Assembly (NCBI RefSeq): GCF_002960625.1
Contig: NZ_POJH01000040.1
Location: 1-48,248 of the forward strand
Reading direction: 5' to 3'
DNA from: Streptococcus suis
GTDB lineage: Bacteria > Bacillota > Bacilli > Lactobacillales > Streptococcaceae
Length of the DNA stretch: 48,248 nt
The notes beneath the pieces are model-generated. The model saw only the letters and a program-made list of their open reading frames with translations, searched no databases and was not told where the DNA came from. How positions within the stretch are numbered: the stretch's first letter is position 1; each line of letters opens with the position of its first letter. This document shows positions 1-8,400 of the stretch, one piece after another. The position numbers and the translations under genes are program-made.

Positions 1-3
1 TGT

Positions 4-113
4 TTTTCATTATTAGTTACCAACTTGTCCCATAGTAAGTTCTAGCTTATTTTTTTGTCTCAGTCTAATTTCCAGTTTTGGCGTTAGACTAGAACTTACT
101 TTGAGAATTTAGG
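4..113. repeat. Left arm of 110-bp perfect inverted repeat (MITE-like hairpin)
   Basis: This stretch is the exact reverse complement of 48139-48248. Within it, 34-100 is an imperfect palindrome with 12-bp terminal inverted repeats (AGTAAGTTCTAG / CTAGAACTTACT) and an inner AGTCTAA/TTAGACT pair, so the RNA or single-stranded DNA could fold into a long hairpin. The match starts inside the truncated lipoprotein gene on the minus strand (at its CCT codon, 111-113) and runs to the window edge, so the full repeat may extend beyond. It could be a small non-autonomous element, or the end of a larger insertion sequence whose body lies outside. I do not recognise the family. Confidence 0.85.
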
Positions 114-221
114 TTTTAGTTTGTCTGCTACTTGATTAGTTGAACAAGCAGTCAAAGTGATTGCCGAAAGACTGAGGAGGCAAATAAGGGATAATTTTCG
201 GGTATAGAAATACTCTTTCAT
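96..221 (-). pseudogene. Truncated lipoprotein (41-codon N-terminal remnant)
   Basis: A good SD (TTAGGAGTG, 6 nt before the ATG at 221) precedes 41 codons and a TAA. The peptide has a basic start (MKEYFYTRK), a hydrophobic stretch and a lipobox LTAC with Cys26, followed by STNQVADKLKPKFSK. That is a type II signal peptide with only about 15 residues of mature protein. The last codons and the stop lie in the inverted repeat, so the reading frame was probably cut when the repeat inserted. A genuine 15-residue lipopeptide, as known for some peptide pheromones cut from lipoprotein signal sequences, is possible but is speculation. The 5' leader contains a hairpin at 244-277. Confidence 0.55.
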
Positions 222-243
222 GGTTCACTCCTAACAACAATTT

Positions 244-277
244 GCTCTTGAACTAGGGAAACAACAGAGTTCAGAGC
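244..277 (-). other. Leader hairpin upstream of the truncated lipoprotein
   Basis: On the minus strand GCTCTGAACT pairs with AGTTCAAGAGC across a 13-nt loop, with one bulged A. It lies between a TATACT -10-like element (about 290-295) and the SD of the lipoprotein remnant. It could be a 5'UTR structure or the stem of a small RNA. The role is unknown. Confidence 0.35.
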
Positions 278-304
278 ACTTACAGATTAGTATATCATAC
301 TTGA

Positions 305-353
305 CAAAAAAGAGGAGTAGGAAAACTGTTTAAAGTTTCCACTACTCCTCTTA
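305..353 (-). terminator. Rho-independent terminator of ciaRH
   Basis: On the minus strand AAGAGGAGTAGTGGAAAC pairs with the complementary arm ending CTACTCCTCTT, followed by TTTTTTGTC. It lies 38 nt past the ciaH stop. Confidence 0.85.
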
Positions 354-390
354 GTTTATCTCATTTATTCAAGAACTAATCTTACTTGTA

Positions 391-1773
391 TTATTTAGGG
401 AGATGGACTTCAAAAATACTCCCTTTGGATTGATTATCTTTGACAAGAATTTGACCATTTAGGGATTTGATAATCTGTTGAGCCAAAGAAAGTCCCAGAC
501 CAAAACCACCTTTTTGGCGTGTCCGTGCCTTATCAACCCTATAAAAGCGGTCAAATATTTTCTTCTTATCTGCATCTGAGATACCTAGACCATTATCAGC
601 TACAGCGATGGAAACATGGCGCTCCTTCATAGTAGCCTTAATGTGAATGTCACCATTCTCATCCGTGTATTTCATTGCATTATCAAATAATATCGTTAAT
701 AATTGCTTCAACAGAACCCTGTCCGTTCGGAAGGACTTTTGAATGAGATTATCAGCCCTAAACTTCTTACCATTTTCCTCAGCAATGATACGGTAGTTTT
801 CAAATACTTCATCCAAGTAGGCAGGGCTCACCTCTACTATATCTAGCTTAAATCCATCGTCACGCCGAGCAAGATTGAGCAGATTGGTCGTCAGTAGGCG
901 CATATTTCGTACTTCTTCCAGACTAGAACCAATACTCTCACTACTGTCCAAAATCGTTGCTTCTGGATGACGGAATAGACTTTCCAAGCGATTTTGCAAT
1001 ACCGCCAGTGGGGTACGCAATTCGTGGCTAGCATTCTCGACAAAATCCTTTTGCTTTTGATAGCTTATTAAAATAGGTTTCATGCTGAGATTAGCCAAGT
1101 AAATACTAGCGACAATAGAAATTAACCAAGCTGAAATCATAACTACAGCTACAGTCGATTCATAAGTTCCAATAGAAGACTTTATCTGGCTGACATTGAC
1201 CAAAATCGTTGCGCAGGTAATGTCATAGTTAGAATAATAGCCCAAATCCTCTGCGGATAATTCAACCGTGATATAGCGGTAATGTTCCTCAGAACCAAAT
1301 GGAGTTTCAACCGTCAACTCCTTGATTTCCCCCAACTTTTCTTTATCGACTTTCAAATCGGATAAACCTGTAAAATTATCCGGGTTCAAAAGTGCACCAC
1401 TCTTGCTATAGAGCAAAACATGGGTATTGGTGCCTAACCTCATTGGTTGATCACCTTTCTTATCCTTTGGTGGTGGATCCTCCGATGAAGCAGTCGTTGA
1501 GGAGGAATTTGTTGCAGAATGTTGCTCACTTTCATCATGGATAATAAATTCAGAATCTGGCTCATAGGTCCGCGCAATTGCAAAACCAATCATCATAGAG
1601 GGTTCATCCTTAATCCAACTCAATGTATCATCCGTCGTCTGATACATAGTGGAACGCATGAGCTGAAAGATGATGGCTGTCATCAAACCAAATATCAGGG
1701 TAAATACAGCAAAATAGCGAATGAAGAAGGAAAAACTTTCCGTATTGACAATCTTTTTATATCTCTTAAACAT
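391..1773 (-). CDS. ciaH: Sensor histidine kinase CiaH
   Basis: Membrane sensor kinase partner of CiaR; in streptococci this system controls competence, beta-lactam tolerance, stress survival and virulence. The sequence shows TM1 at about residues 17-39, an extracytoplasmic region of about 165 residues, TM2 at about 206-228, a dimerisation/phosphoacceptor box ASHELRTPL with His250, an N-box (FDNAMKYT) and G-boxes ([17 protein letters not shown]), so it is a complete HisKA/HATPase kinase of 460 residues. The sensor part carries a low-complexity Ser/Thr run followed by PPPKDKK (about 86-106), probably a flexible insertion in the extracellular domain. The start overlaps the end of ciaR by 8 nt, implying translational coupling. 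The CiaH assignment rests on overall similarity and on its CiaR neighbour. Confidence 0.93.
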   Translation of the reverse strand: MFKRYKKIVNTESFSFFIRYFAVFTLIFGLMTAIIFQLMRSTMYQTTDDTLSWIKDEPSMMIGFAIARTYEPDSEFIIHDESEQHSATNSSSTTASSEDPPPKDKKGDQPMRLGTNTHVLLYSKSGALLNPDNFTGLSDLKVDKEKLGEIKELTVETPFGSEEHYRYITVELSAEDLGYYSNYDITCATILVNVSQIKSSIGTYESTVAVVMISAWLISIVASIYLANLSMKPILISYQKQKDFVENASHELRTPLAVLQNRLESLFRHPEATILDSSESIGSSLEEVRNMRLLTTNLLNLARRDDGFKLDIVEVSPAYLDEVFENYRIIAEENGKKFRADNLIQKSFRTDRVLLKQLLTILFDNAMKYTDENGDIHIKATMKERHVSIAVADNGLGISDADKKKIFDRFYRVDKARTRQKGGFGLGLSLAQQIIKSLNGQILVKDNQSKGSIFEVHLPK

Positions 1774-2437
1774 TCTTTAGAATGTAGCCGACACTGCGAA
1801 GGGTTTGCAGATTTTCCCCGAAGGCCGTTCCTTTCAATTTTTTACGAACTTTTGACACATAAACTTCCACTACTGAAATGGTCGTATCGCTGTCAAATCC
1901 CCACAAGCGATCGAAAATCTGTGTCTTAGGTAGGATAACATTTTGATTTTGTAGGAAATAGACCAATAGTTCAAACTCTTTGCCCAATAGTTCAACCTCT
2001 TTACCATCTACCTTTGTGGAATTAGTCGCAAGATCAACTGTCACATCACCGTAGGTCAATTGATTGTCGTTGAATTTACCTGAACGTTTAAGGAGGGCTT
2101 GAATACGCATTTTCAACTCTTCCAAATAAAAAGGCTTGGTCAAATAATCGTCCGCACCCAATTCAAATCCATGACCTTTATCTTCAAGACTTTCCTTAGC
2201 TGTTGTAATCAGAACAGGGGTTGTCACTCCTTTTTCACGCAATTCTTTCAAGACTTGGAAGCCATCCTTCTCAGGCAACATCAAGTCCAAAAGAATAAGG
2301 TCATACACACCTGACTCAGCCTCATAAATTCCTTCTTCTCCATCGAAAACTTGCATAACATCTGCAAAATCATCTAGGAAGTCAAAAACTGAATTGGATA
2401 GGCTTAAATCGTCTTCTACTAACAAAATCTTAATCAT
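1766..2437 (-). CDS. ciaR: Response regulator CiaR (OmpR family)
   Basis: DNA-binding response regulator of 223 residues. The receiver domain (1-120) has the acidic pocket ED (8-9), phosphoacceptor Asp51 in [11 protein letters not shown], and the switch Thr and Lys in TTAKES and TKPF. The C-terminal winged helix (about 130-222) ends in the usual [12 protein letters not shown]...LRSVGY motif. In related streptococci CiaR binds TTTAAG-N5-TTTAAG direct repeats and activates small RNAs and htrA. The SD (AAGGAGAT) is clear. The upstream gap 2438-2582 contains a TATAAT with a poor -35, so ciaRH may have its own promoter or be read from the CiaR-type promoter at 3227-3259 through the secreted-protein gene. 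Confidence 0.95.
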   Translation of the reverse strand: MIKILLVEDDLSLSNSVFDFLDDFADVMQVFDGEEGIYEAESGVYDLILLDLMLPEKDGFQVLKELREKGVTTPVLITTAKESLEDKGHGFELGADDYLTKPFYLEELKMRIQALLKRSGKFNDNQLTYGDVTVDLATNSTKVDGKEVELLGKEFELLVYFLQNQNVILPKTQIFDRLWGFDSDTTISVVEVYVSKVRKKLKGTAFGENLQTLRSVGYILKNV

Positions 2438-2582
2438 GTCTATCTCCTTAACCTAATATCTAAAAGACAATTCAAAGACACAAGTAAAAACTTGGTCTTT
2501 GAACATACTTTTTCACTTTAATAAGTTGCCTCTGCATTTCTGACAGAGTTTAATTTATTATACCATTTATCTCAAATTTTAC

Positions 2583-3164
2583 CTATTGGTTTGAAGTGCT
2601 AGAACTACCTGAAATTTGGGATTTTATTTCTTGATTCTTCTCTTTTAAAGCATTTACCTCATCTGAGGAAGTATTTGATTGTGTTGTACCACTTGTAGCA
2701 TCCGGAGGGGTTGTCCCTTGACCAGGGGGCATGCCTTGACTATTTCCATTCTGTCCTGGAGGCAGGCCTTGGGTATTGCCATTTTGGCCAGGTGGCATAC
2801 CACGCATCTTACCGTTTCGACCCGATGGCATTCCTTGGGTTGTTTCGCTTGCTGCATCTGGTGGAGTCATACCTTGACTATTCCCATTCTGTCCTGGAGG
2901 TAGGCCTTGAGTGTTTCCATTTTGACCAGGGGGCATGCCTTGCATACCACCATTAGAGGCGGGCGGCATTTGATTACCTGCGATTGAATTAGCTTGCCCG
3001 TTCGTTGCTCCATTCTGAGCTAATGCAGCTTGGCTTTGTGTCGATACAGCTGTTGAAGATTTTGAAATGCTCATACCACCAGCAAAACCTACAGTGGCCG
3101 CAGTTATAGCAACCGCTGCCAAAACTGTTTTAGACTGTGACTTTAATTGATTGATTATTGACAT
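2583..3164 (-). CDS. Secreted or anchored Met/Pro/Gly/Gln-repeat protein
   Basis: I do not recognise the family. Of the 193 residues, about 10-32 form a hydrophobic segment (a signal peptide or N-terminal anchor). The centre is built of 10-residue units of the form G(M/L)PPGQNGN(T/S)Q, grouped in two blocks of about 40 residues, each ending in a TPPDA(A/T)S-(E/G)TTQ spacer, so the gene carries an internal tandem duplication. The C-terminal 28 residues (SSDEVNALKEKNQEIKSQ...) look like a short amphipathic helix or coiled coil. There is no LPXTG. The protein is probably exported and unstructured in the middle; Met and Gln enrichment could suit metal or surface binding, but that is a guess. Its promoter has a CiaR-type site and it sits immediately upstream of ciaR, so it is probably a CiaR-regulon member and may be co-transcribed with it. 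Confidence 0.8.
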   Translation of the reverse strand: MSIINQLKSQSKTVLAAVAITAATVGFAGGMSISKSSTAVSTQSQAALAQNGATNGQANSIAGNQMPPASNGGMQGMPPGQNGNTQGLPPGQNGNSQGMTPPDAASETTQGMPSGRNGKMRGMPPGQNGNTQGLPPGQNGNSQGMPPGQGTTPPDATSGTTQSNTSSDEVNALKEKNQEIKSQISGSSSTSNQ

Positions 3165-3226
3165 AAAATTCCTCTTTTCAATAAAATTTTATCATAACGA
3201 GTCTTTACTCACCTGATGACAAGAAC

Positions 3227-3259
3227 AGTATAGAATGAAAAACTTAAACCAATCTAAAG
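3227..3259 (-). promoter_or_regulatory. CiaR-type activated promoter of the repeat protein gene
   Basis: On the minus strand: CTTTAG (3254-3259), 5 nt, TTTAAG (3243-3248), exactly 10 nt, then TATACT (-10, 3227-3232). Established CiaR promoters have TTTAAG-N5-TTTAAG about 10 nt before the -10 in place of a good -35. The distal half-site matches 4 of 6 bases and the proximal one 6 of 6. Confidence 0.7.
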
Positions 3260-3291
3260 AATCATTGCATTTTCCTTAAAGCAAACTAAAA

Positions 3292-3309
3292 GAAGTCCTT
3301 TCGGACTTC
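3292..3309 (-). terminator. Terminator of the pst-phoU operon
   Basis: GAAGTCC / GGACTTC 7-bp stem with a GAAA tetraloop on the minus strand, followed by TTTTAGTTT, just after the phoU stop. Confidence 0.85.
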
Positions 3310-3313
3310 CAGC

Positions 3314-3970
3314 TTACAATTCAGTGATGTCGCCTGTTCGTAGGTAAACAACCCACTCACAGATATTTTTAGCATAGTCACCTACACGTTCTAAGTAGGT
3401 CAACACTTGGAAGTAGTCACGACCAGCAACCAAAGAATCTGGATTTTTCTTGATTTCCTCAGTTGTCAATTCTTGGATAGATGAGTAAAAATCATTGACC
3501 ACTTCGTCACGTGCCGCTACTTCATAAGCACGCTCCATGTCCGCATCACCAAGGTAAAGTTCCAAGGTTTGCTCTACTAGTTGACGAACCTCGCGACCCA
3601 TTTTCTTGATTTCTTCTTCAACAACAGGAATGCGAACTTCCCCCTTCATACGAATCGCAGCCTTGGCAACTGAAACAGCATGGTCACCCATACGCTCCAA
3701 GTCACTAGTAGCCTTCAAAACAGTGATAACACGACGAAGGTCTGTTGAAACAGGTTGTTGAAGGGCAATGATTTCAAGTGATTTTTTCTCTAGTTTCACT
3801 TCAAAAGCATTGATTTTCTTATCCGCTTCAATCACTTCTTTTGCTAACTCACGATCATGAGTGGTGAAAGCACGAACAGCATTATTGATTTGTGCCAACA
3901 CTTCGTTACCCATGGCATAAAATTGATTATGGAGTTTGCCTAATTCTTCTTCAAACTGAGCTCTTAACAT
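3314..3970 (-). CDS. phoU: Phosphate transport regulator PhoU
   Basis: Cytoplasmic helical protein of 218 residues made of two PhoU repeats; it damps phosphate uptake and signals transporter state to the phosphate two-component system. Each repeat carries the family E/DxxxD metal-binding motif around LERMGDHAVSVAKAA (about 92-106) and LERVGDYAKNICEW (about 193-206). Length is typical. It is the last gene of the pst operon, 27 nt after pstB1, with SD AGAGG. The phosphate-sensing kinase/regulator pair is not in this window. Confidence 0.95.
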   Translation of the reverse strand: MLRAQFEEELGKLHNQFYAMGNEVLAQINNAVRAFTTHDRELAKEVIEADKKINAFEVKLEKKSLEIIALQQPVSTDLRRVITVLKATSDLERMGDHAVSVAKAAIRMKGEVRIPVVEEEIKKMGREVRQLVEQTLELYLGDADMERAYEVAARDEVVNDFYSSIQELTTEEIKKNPDSLVAGRDYFQVLTYLERVGDYAKNICEWVVYLRTGDITEL

Positions 3971-3997
3971 ACGAACCTCTTTTCTATTTCTTACGGC

Positions 3998-4756
3998 CTA
4001 GCCGAATTTACCTGTGATGTAGTCCTCTGTTTCTTTACGTTTCGGACTGAGGAACATTTCTTTGGTCAAGTCATACTCGATCAAATCTCCGTCCAAGAAG
4101 AAACCAGTTCTATCTGAAATACGTGACGCTTGTTGCATCGAACGCGTTACCAAGACCATGGTATATTTGTCCTTCAAACCATAAAGCGTATCTTCAATCT
4201 TACCAGCTGAAATTGGGTCCAAGGCTGATGTTGGCTCATCCAGCAAGATAATCTTTGGACTGGTTGCAAGTACACGGGCTACACAGACACGCTGCTGCTG
4301 ACCACCTGACAAACCAACGGCTGAATCATGCAAGCGATCCTTAACCTCGTTCCAAATAGATGCACCAATCAAAGAACGTTCTACTGCTTCATCCAGAATT
4401 TGCTTATCCTTAATACCGTTGATACGAAGACCATAAACAACATTCTCATAGATGGACATAGGGAATGGGTTCGGTTGTTGGAAAACCATTCCGATTTCTT
4501 TGCGAAGGTCTACTGTATCTGTACGAGGACTGTAAATATTTTTCCCGTTGTAATCAATAGCACCAGTCAAGGTCACTTCTGGGTTCAAATCGCCCATGCG
4601 GTTAATGGCACGCAAGAGAGTTGACTTACCAGAACCTGACGGACCAATCAAGGCTGTAATTTCATTTGGATAGAAATCGATTGAAACGTTATTCAAGGCC
4701 TTTTTCTTATTGTAGTAAACAGACAAATCTTTTACTTGTAAAATAGGTGATGTCAT
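3998..4756 (-). CDS. pstB: Phosphate ABC transporter ATPase PstB1 (H-loop variant)
   Basis: Energises phosphate import with PstA/PstC. The 252 residues contain Walker A GPSGSGKS (38-45), Q-loop (VFQQPNP), signature LSGGQQQR (149-156) and Walker B ILLDEP with the catalytic Glu. The H-loop is unusual: where PstB2 next door has VTHNMQQ, this protein has VTRSMQQ, so the switch histidine is Arg205. I recall the same substitution in PstB1 of other streptococci, so it is probably conserved and not an error. If PstB1 and PstB2 form a heterodimer, one of the two ATP sites would be degenerate. SD AAGGGA; 11 nt after pstB2. Confidence 0.95.
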   Translation of the reverse strand: MTSPILQVKDLSVYYNKKKALNNVSIDFYPNEITALIGPSGSGKSTLLRAINRMGDLNPEVTLTGAIDYNGKNIYSPRTDTVDLRKEIGMVFQQPNPFPMSIYENVVYGLRINGIKDKQILDEAVERSLIGASIWNEVKDRLHDSAVGLSGGQQQRVCVARVLATSPKIILLDEPTSALDPISAGKIEDTLYGLKDKYTMVLVTRSMQQASRISDRTGFFLDGDLIEYDLTKEMFLSPKRKETEDYITGKFG

Positions 4757-4767
4757 TGTTTCCCTTT

Positions 4768-5571
4768 CTATCCAAAGTGTCCTGAAACGTAGTCGTTAGT
4801 TGACTTGAGTTTTGCATTTTGGAAGATATTAGCTGTCTTGTCGTACTCAATCAAGTCGCCAAGATAGAAGAAAGCTGTATAATCACTTGCACGGGCTGCC
4901 TGTTGCATGTTGTGCGTAACGATGATAATGGTATAATCTTTCTTCAATTCGAACATGGTTTCTTCCAATTGCATAGTCGCGATTGGGTCCAAGGCTGAAG
5001 CAGGTTCATCCATGAGCAAGATTTGTGGTTTCACAGAAATCGCACGCGCGATACACAAACGTTGCTGTTGTCCACCTGACAAGGTAAAGGCTGACTTATG
5101 CAAGTCGTCTTTTACCTGATCCCAGAGGGCCGCTTGTTTGAGAGAAGTTTCAACGATCTCATCCAAAACTTTTTTATCTTTCACACCCGCACGCTCATGG
5201 GCAAAGGTGATGTTGCGATAAATTGATTTTGCAAATGGATTTGGACGTTGGAAAACCATTCCGATATGCTTACGAATTTCGTAAACGTTCATGTCTGGTC
5301 TGTTGATATCAATACCTTCATAAAGGATTTGGCCTGTCACCTTAGCAATGTCAATCGTATCATTCATACGGTTTAGACTGCGAAGATAGGTTGATTTACC
5401 ACAACCTGATGGACCAATCAAGGCTGTAATTTTATTTTTTTCGAACTGCATATCAATGCCCTTGATGGCTTCATTTTTACCATAGTAAACATGAACATCT
5501 TTTGTCGAAAGGGCAATATTTTCTTCTGGGAAAGTAATGATATGGCGTTCATTCCAGTTATAATCTGCCAT
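4768..5571 (-). CDS. pstB: Phosphate ABC transporter ATPase PstB2 (canonical)
   Basis: The second ATPase of the same transporter, 267 residues, with an N-terminal extension of about 20 residues compared with PstB1. Walker A GPSGCGKS (53-60), signature LSGGQQQR, Walker B LLMDEP and the H-loop His220 (VTHNMQQ) are all intact, so this is the catalytically complete copy. Two tandem pstB genes are usual in streptococci and lactobacilli. SD AAGGAG; lies between pstA and pstB1. Confidence 0.95.
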   Translation of the reverse strand: MADYNWNERHIITFPEENIALSTKDVHVYYGKNEAIKGIDMQFEKNKITALIGPSGCGKSTYLRSLNRMNDTIDIAKVTGQILYEGIDINRPDMNVYEIRKHIGMVFQRPNPFAKSIYRNITFAHERAGVKDKKVLDEIVETSLKQAALWDQVKDDLHKSAFTLSGGQQQRLCIARAISVKPQILLMDEPASALDPIATMQLEETMFELKKDYTIIIVTHNMQQAARASDYTAFFYLGDLIEYDKTANIFQNAKLKSTNDYVSGHFG

Positions 5572-5595
5572 TTTTTCTCCTTATAAGTCAGACTT

Positions 5596-6483
5596 CTAAG
5601 CTGCTGAAGTCATTTTCGCATGAAGTTTCTTACCGATATAACGAGCAGAAAGGTTGAAAATCAAGATGAATACCAAGAGGATGGCTGCTGAACCAGCTGA
5701 CACTTGAGTTGCATCTGGGATTGTCCCTTCGCTGTTGACCTTCCAAATGTGAACCGCAAGGGTTTCTGATTGACGGAAGATAGAAATCGGACTCGTAACA
5801 CTCAATGGATTCCAGTTTGACCAGTCAAGGGCTGGTGCTGATTGACCTGCTGTATAGATGAGGGCCGCCGCTTCACCAAAGATACGACCAGATGCCAAGA
5901 CGATACCTGTTACAATACCTGGAAGAGCTTCAGGAATAACCACATGAAGAACCGTTTCCCAACGTGATAAACCAAGGGCCAGACCAGCTTCACGTTGCGT
6001 ATGGTGAACGTGACGAAGGCTATCCTCAACGTTACGGGTCATCTGTGGCAGGTTAAAGACCGTAAGAGCCAAGGCTCCTGACAAGATGGAGAAACCATAC
6101 TCAAACTGTACAACGAAAATCAAGTAACCAAACAAACCAACGACAACGGATGGCAGTGATGACAAAATCTCAATACAGGTACGGATGAAGTTTGTCAAAG
6201 GACCTTTCTTTGCATATTCTGCCAAGTAAATGCCTGCACCTGTTGACAAGGGAACAGAAATCAAGAGCGTTACAACCAATAGGAAGAATGAGTTGTAGAG
6301 CTGAATTCCGATACCACCACCAGCTTTATATGAAGATGATTTGCTGGTCAAGAAATGCCAGTCAACATGTGGCAAACCACGGAGCAAGATATAGAGAATA
6401 AGTGATGTCAAAATAACAACAATCACTGTAGCGATGGAGTAAAGAATACCAGTCGCCAATTTATCGAATTTTTTAGCGTGCAT
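5596..6483 (-). CDS. pstA: Phosphate ABC transporter permease PstA
   Basis: Integral membrane permease subunit of 295 residues with about six predicted TM segments. The cytoplasmic coupling loop of the BPD family is visible as REAGLALGLSRWETVLHVVIPEALPGI, written here in two parts: REAGLALGLSRW then ETVLHVVIPEALPGI (about 161-187). It pairs with PstC to form the channel. Its start overlaps the end of pstC by 11 nt; SD AGAGGGT. Confidence 0.95.
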   Translation of the reverse strand: MHAKKFDKLATGILYSIATVIVVILTSLILYILLRGLPHVDWHFLTSKSSSYKAGGGIGIQLYNSFFLLVVTLLISVPLSTGAGIYLAEYAKKGPLTNFIRTCIEILSSLPSVVVGLFGYLIFVVQFEYGFSILSGALALTVFNLPQMTRNVEDSLRHVHHTQREAGLALGLSRWETVLHVVIPEALPGIVTGIVLASGRIFGEAAALIYTAGQSAPALDWSNWNPLSVTSPISIFRQSETLAVHIWKVNSEGTIPDATQVSAGSAAILLVFILIFNLSARYIGKKLHAKMTSAA

Positions 6484-7390
6484 AGTTTTTCTTACCCTCT
6501 CTCGTAATAAATTTCATAATCATGTTAAAGATAAGGCTCATCAAGAGCAAGACAAGGGCCAATGACCAAAGAACATTGTTTTGAACTGTTCCCATAACCG
6601 TATTACCAATACCCATTGTCAATACAGAAGTCAAGGTCGCTGCAGGCGTTGTGAGAGAAGTTGGGATAACCGCTGAGTTACCAACTACCATCTGAATCGC
6701 CAAGGCTTCACCGAAGGCACGCGCCATACCGAAGATAACAGCCGTGAAAATACCTGGTTTAGCGGCATTCAAGATAACACGCCAGATAGTCTGCCAACGA
6801 GTTGCACCCATTGCCAAACTTGCTTCACGGTAGTGACGAGGCACCGCACGCAAACTATCGACCGTCATAAAGGTTACTGTTGGTAAAATCATGACAAAGA
6901 GGACAAATACCCCTGACAAGATACCAAAACCAGTACCACCGAAGATTGAGCGTACAAAAGGCACAACCACTTGCAAACCAATGAAACCATATACTACTGA
7001 CGGAATTCCGACTAGAAGCTCGATAACAGGTTGCAAGATTTTAGCACCACGCTTAGGTGAAATTTCTGTCATGAAAACTGCTGCACCGATAGCAATTGGT
7101 GTTGCTACGATAGCTGACAAAATCGTAACGATGAAAGAACCTGAAATCATTGGAAGAGCACCAAATATTTTCGAGCTTGGTTCCCACTTGCTTCCAAACA
7201 AGAAATCAGTGATACTCACACCATCCACAAAGAAAGTCGATAAACCACGTTGCGCAACGAAAATCAAAATCATGGCAACGATAAAGACAATCAGCGATAG
7301 GCATAGGAAGGTAATCACTTTACCAAACTTCTCCAAGCGAGAGTTCTTAGATGGAGAAGACAATTCTTTAGCTAGTTGTTCGTTTTTCAT
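6473..7390 (-). CDS. pstC: Phosphate ABC transporter permease PstC
   Basis: Permease partner of PstA, 305 residues, with six or so hydrophobic segments and the EAA-type loop (REASLAMGATRWQT, about 188-201). The longer cytoplasmic N-terminus before TM1 (residues 1-27) is charged. It starts 2 nt after the pstS stop (SD GAAGGAG) and overlaps pstA, so the complex is translated from one message. Confidence 0.95.
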   Translation of the reverse strand: MKNEQLAKELSSPSKNSRLEKFGKVITFLCLSLIVFIVAMILIFVAQRGLSTFFVDGVSITDFLFGSKWEPSSKIFGALPMISGSFIVTILSAIVATPIAIGAAVFMTEISPKRGAKILQPVIELLVGIPSVVYGFIGLQVVVPFVRSIFGGTGFGILSGVFVLFVMILPTVTFMTVDSLRAVPRHYREASLAMGATRWQTIWRVILNAAKPGIFTAVIFGMARAFGEALAIQMVVGNSAVIPTSLTTPAATLTSVLTMGIGNTVMGTVQNNVLWSLALVLLLMSLIFNMIMKFITREGKKNYAR

Positions 7391-7392
7391 GC

Positions 7393-8262
7393 TTACTCCT
7401 TCTCTGTCACCGTGCCATCAGCACTCTTTTCAACCTGCATATCGTTTATGGAGATATAGCCCATGCTTTCAACGATACCATCTTGGACTTCGTCTGACAT
7501 CATGTAGTCTAAGAATTCCTCCGTTAATTCAGTTGGCTCACCCTTAGTATACATATGCTCGTAAGACCAAATTGGCCAAGCATTGGTTGCAACATTCTCA
7601 GCAATTGGCTCAGCACCGTTTAGCTTGATGGTTTTTACTGAGTCATCAAGATAAGCGAATGACAAGTAAGAAATCGCACCCGGTGTTTGAGCTACAATAG
7701 ACTTAACCATCCCGTTTGAGTCCTGTTCTTGACTTTGAGCAGCTGCTTGTCCATCCATGATGACTGTATCAAAGGTTGCACGAGAACCAGAACTTGCTGC
7801 ACGGTTGATGATGGAAATTTCCAAATCCTTGCCACCAAGCTCCTTCCAGTTGGTAATCTCACCAGTGAAAATCTTACGGAGATCTTCTGTAGTAATATCG
7901 TCAACTGTTACCTTTTCATTGACAATAACAGCTAGACCTGCTACGGCAACCTGATGGTCGACCAATTTGCTAGCATCGATACCGTCCTTCTCTTCGGCAA
8001 ATACGTCTGAATTTCCAATCTGAACCGCCCCAGACTGAACCTGTGACAAGCCAGTACCTGATCCACCACCTTGAACGTTAACAGATTTTCCGATATTGAC
8101 ACTACCGAATTCATCTGCTGCGGCTTCAACTAGAGGTTGAAGGGCTGTAGAACCGACTGCAGTAATAGACTCTCCACGGTCAATCCATGAGGAACAACCA
8201 GCAAGAGCTACACTACTCAAAAGAAACAAAGCTGCAATTCCAAGCTTCTGCTTTTTTTTCAT
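7393..8262 (-). CDS. pstS: Phosphate-binding lipoprotein PstS
   Basis: Extracellular phosphate receptor that delivers ligand to PstC/PstA. It has a type II signal peptide with lipobox LAGC (Cys23) and phosphate-contact motifs of the PBP type IV fold: GSTALQPL near the N-terminus of the mature part, GGGSGTG and the [12 protein letters not shown] loop (about 154-165). Length 289 is typical. First gene of the operon; promoter and possible Pho-type direct repeats lie upstream. Confidence 0.95.
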   Translation of the reverse strand: MKKKQKLGIAALFLLSSVALAGCSSWIDRGESITAVGSTALQPLVEAAADEFGSVNIGKSVNVQGGGSGTGLSQVQSGAVQIGNSDVFAEEKDGIDASKLVDHQVAVAGLAVIVNEKVTVDDITTEDLRKIFTGEITNWKELGGKDLEISIINRAASSGSRATFDTVIMDGQAAAQSQEQDSNGMVKSIVAQTPGAISYLSFAYLDDSVKTIKLNGAEPIAENVATNAWPIWSYEHMYTKGEPTELTEEFLDYMMSDEVQDGIVESMGYISINDMQVEKSADGTVTEKE

Positions 8263-8315
8263 TTCGTTATTTCCTTTACATTTTTCAGTGGAATCTCCTT
8301 ATGATTTCTTTGTAT

Positions 8316-8334
8316 TTTACAAGGAATTTACAAG
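8316..8334 (-). promoter_or_regulatory. Direct repeat CTTGTAAA-N3-CTTGTAAA, possible Pho-type operator
   Basis: Two perfect 8-bp repeats with an 11-bp period (8327-8334 and 8316-8323) lie in the leader between the promoter and pstS. An 11-bp period is what PhoB/PhoP-family regulators bind. A position downstream of the -10 would suit repression or a second weak promoter better than classical activation, so the function is inferred. Confidence 0.45.
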
Positions 8335-8350
8335 TTATTTCCACTCATCC

Positions 8351-8379
8351 ACTATATCATATAAAAAGACAAGTTGCAA
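8351..8379 (-). promoter_or_regulatory. Promoter of the pst operon
   Basis: -35 TTGCAA (8374-8379), 17-nt spacer, -10 TATAGT (8351-8356) on the minus strand, about 90 nt before pstS. Confidence 0.65.
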
Positions 8380-8400
8380 AAAAAATCTGCTTATTTTCAA

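Noticed and set aside
2680..2960. Regular repeats that might suggest a CRISPR-like array
   Set aside because: They are codon-level repeats of a secreted protein in one long frame, with no uniform spacers.
3275..3291. Second CiaR-like site TTTTAG-N5-TTTAAG
   Set aside because: It overlaps the T run of the phoU terminator and has no -10 at the required 10-nt distance.
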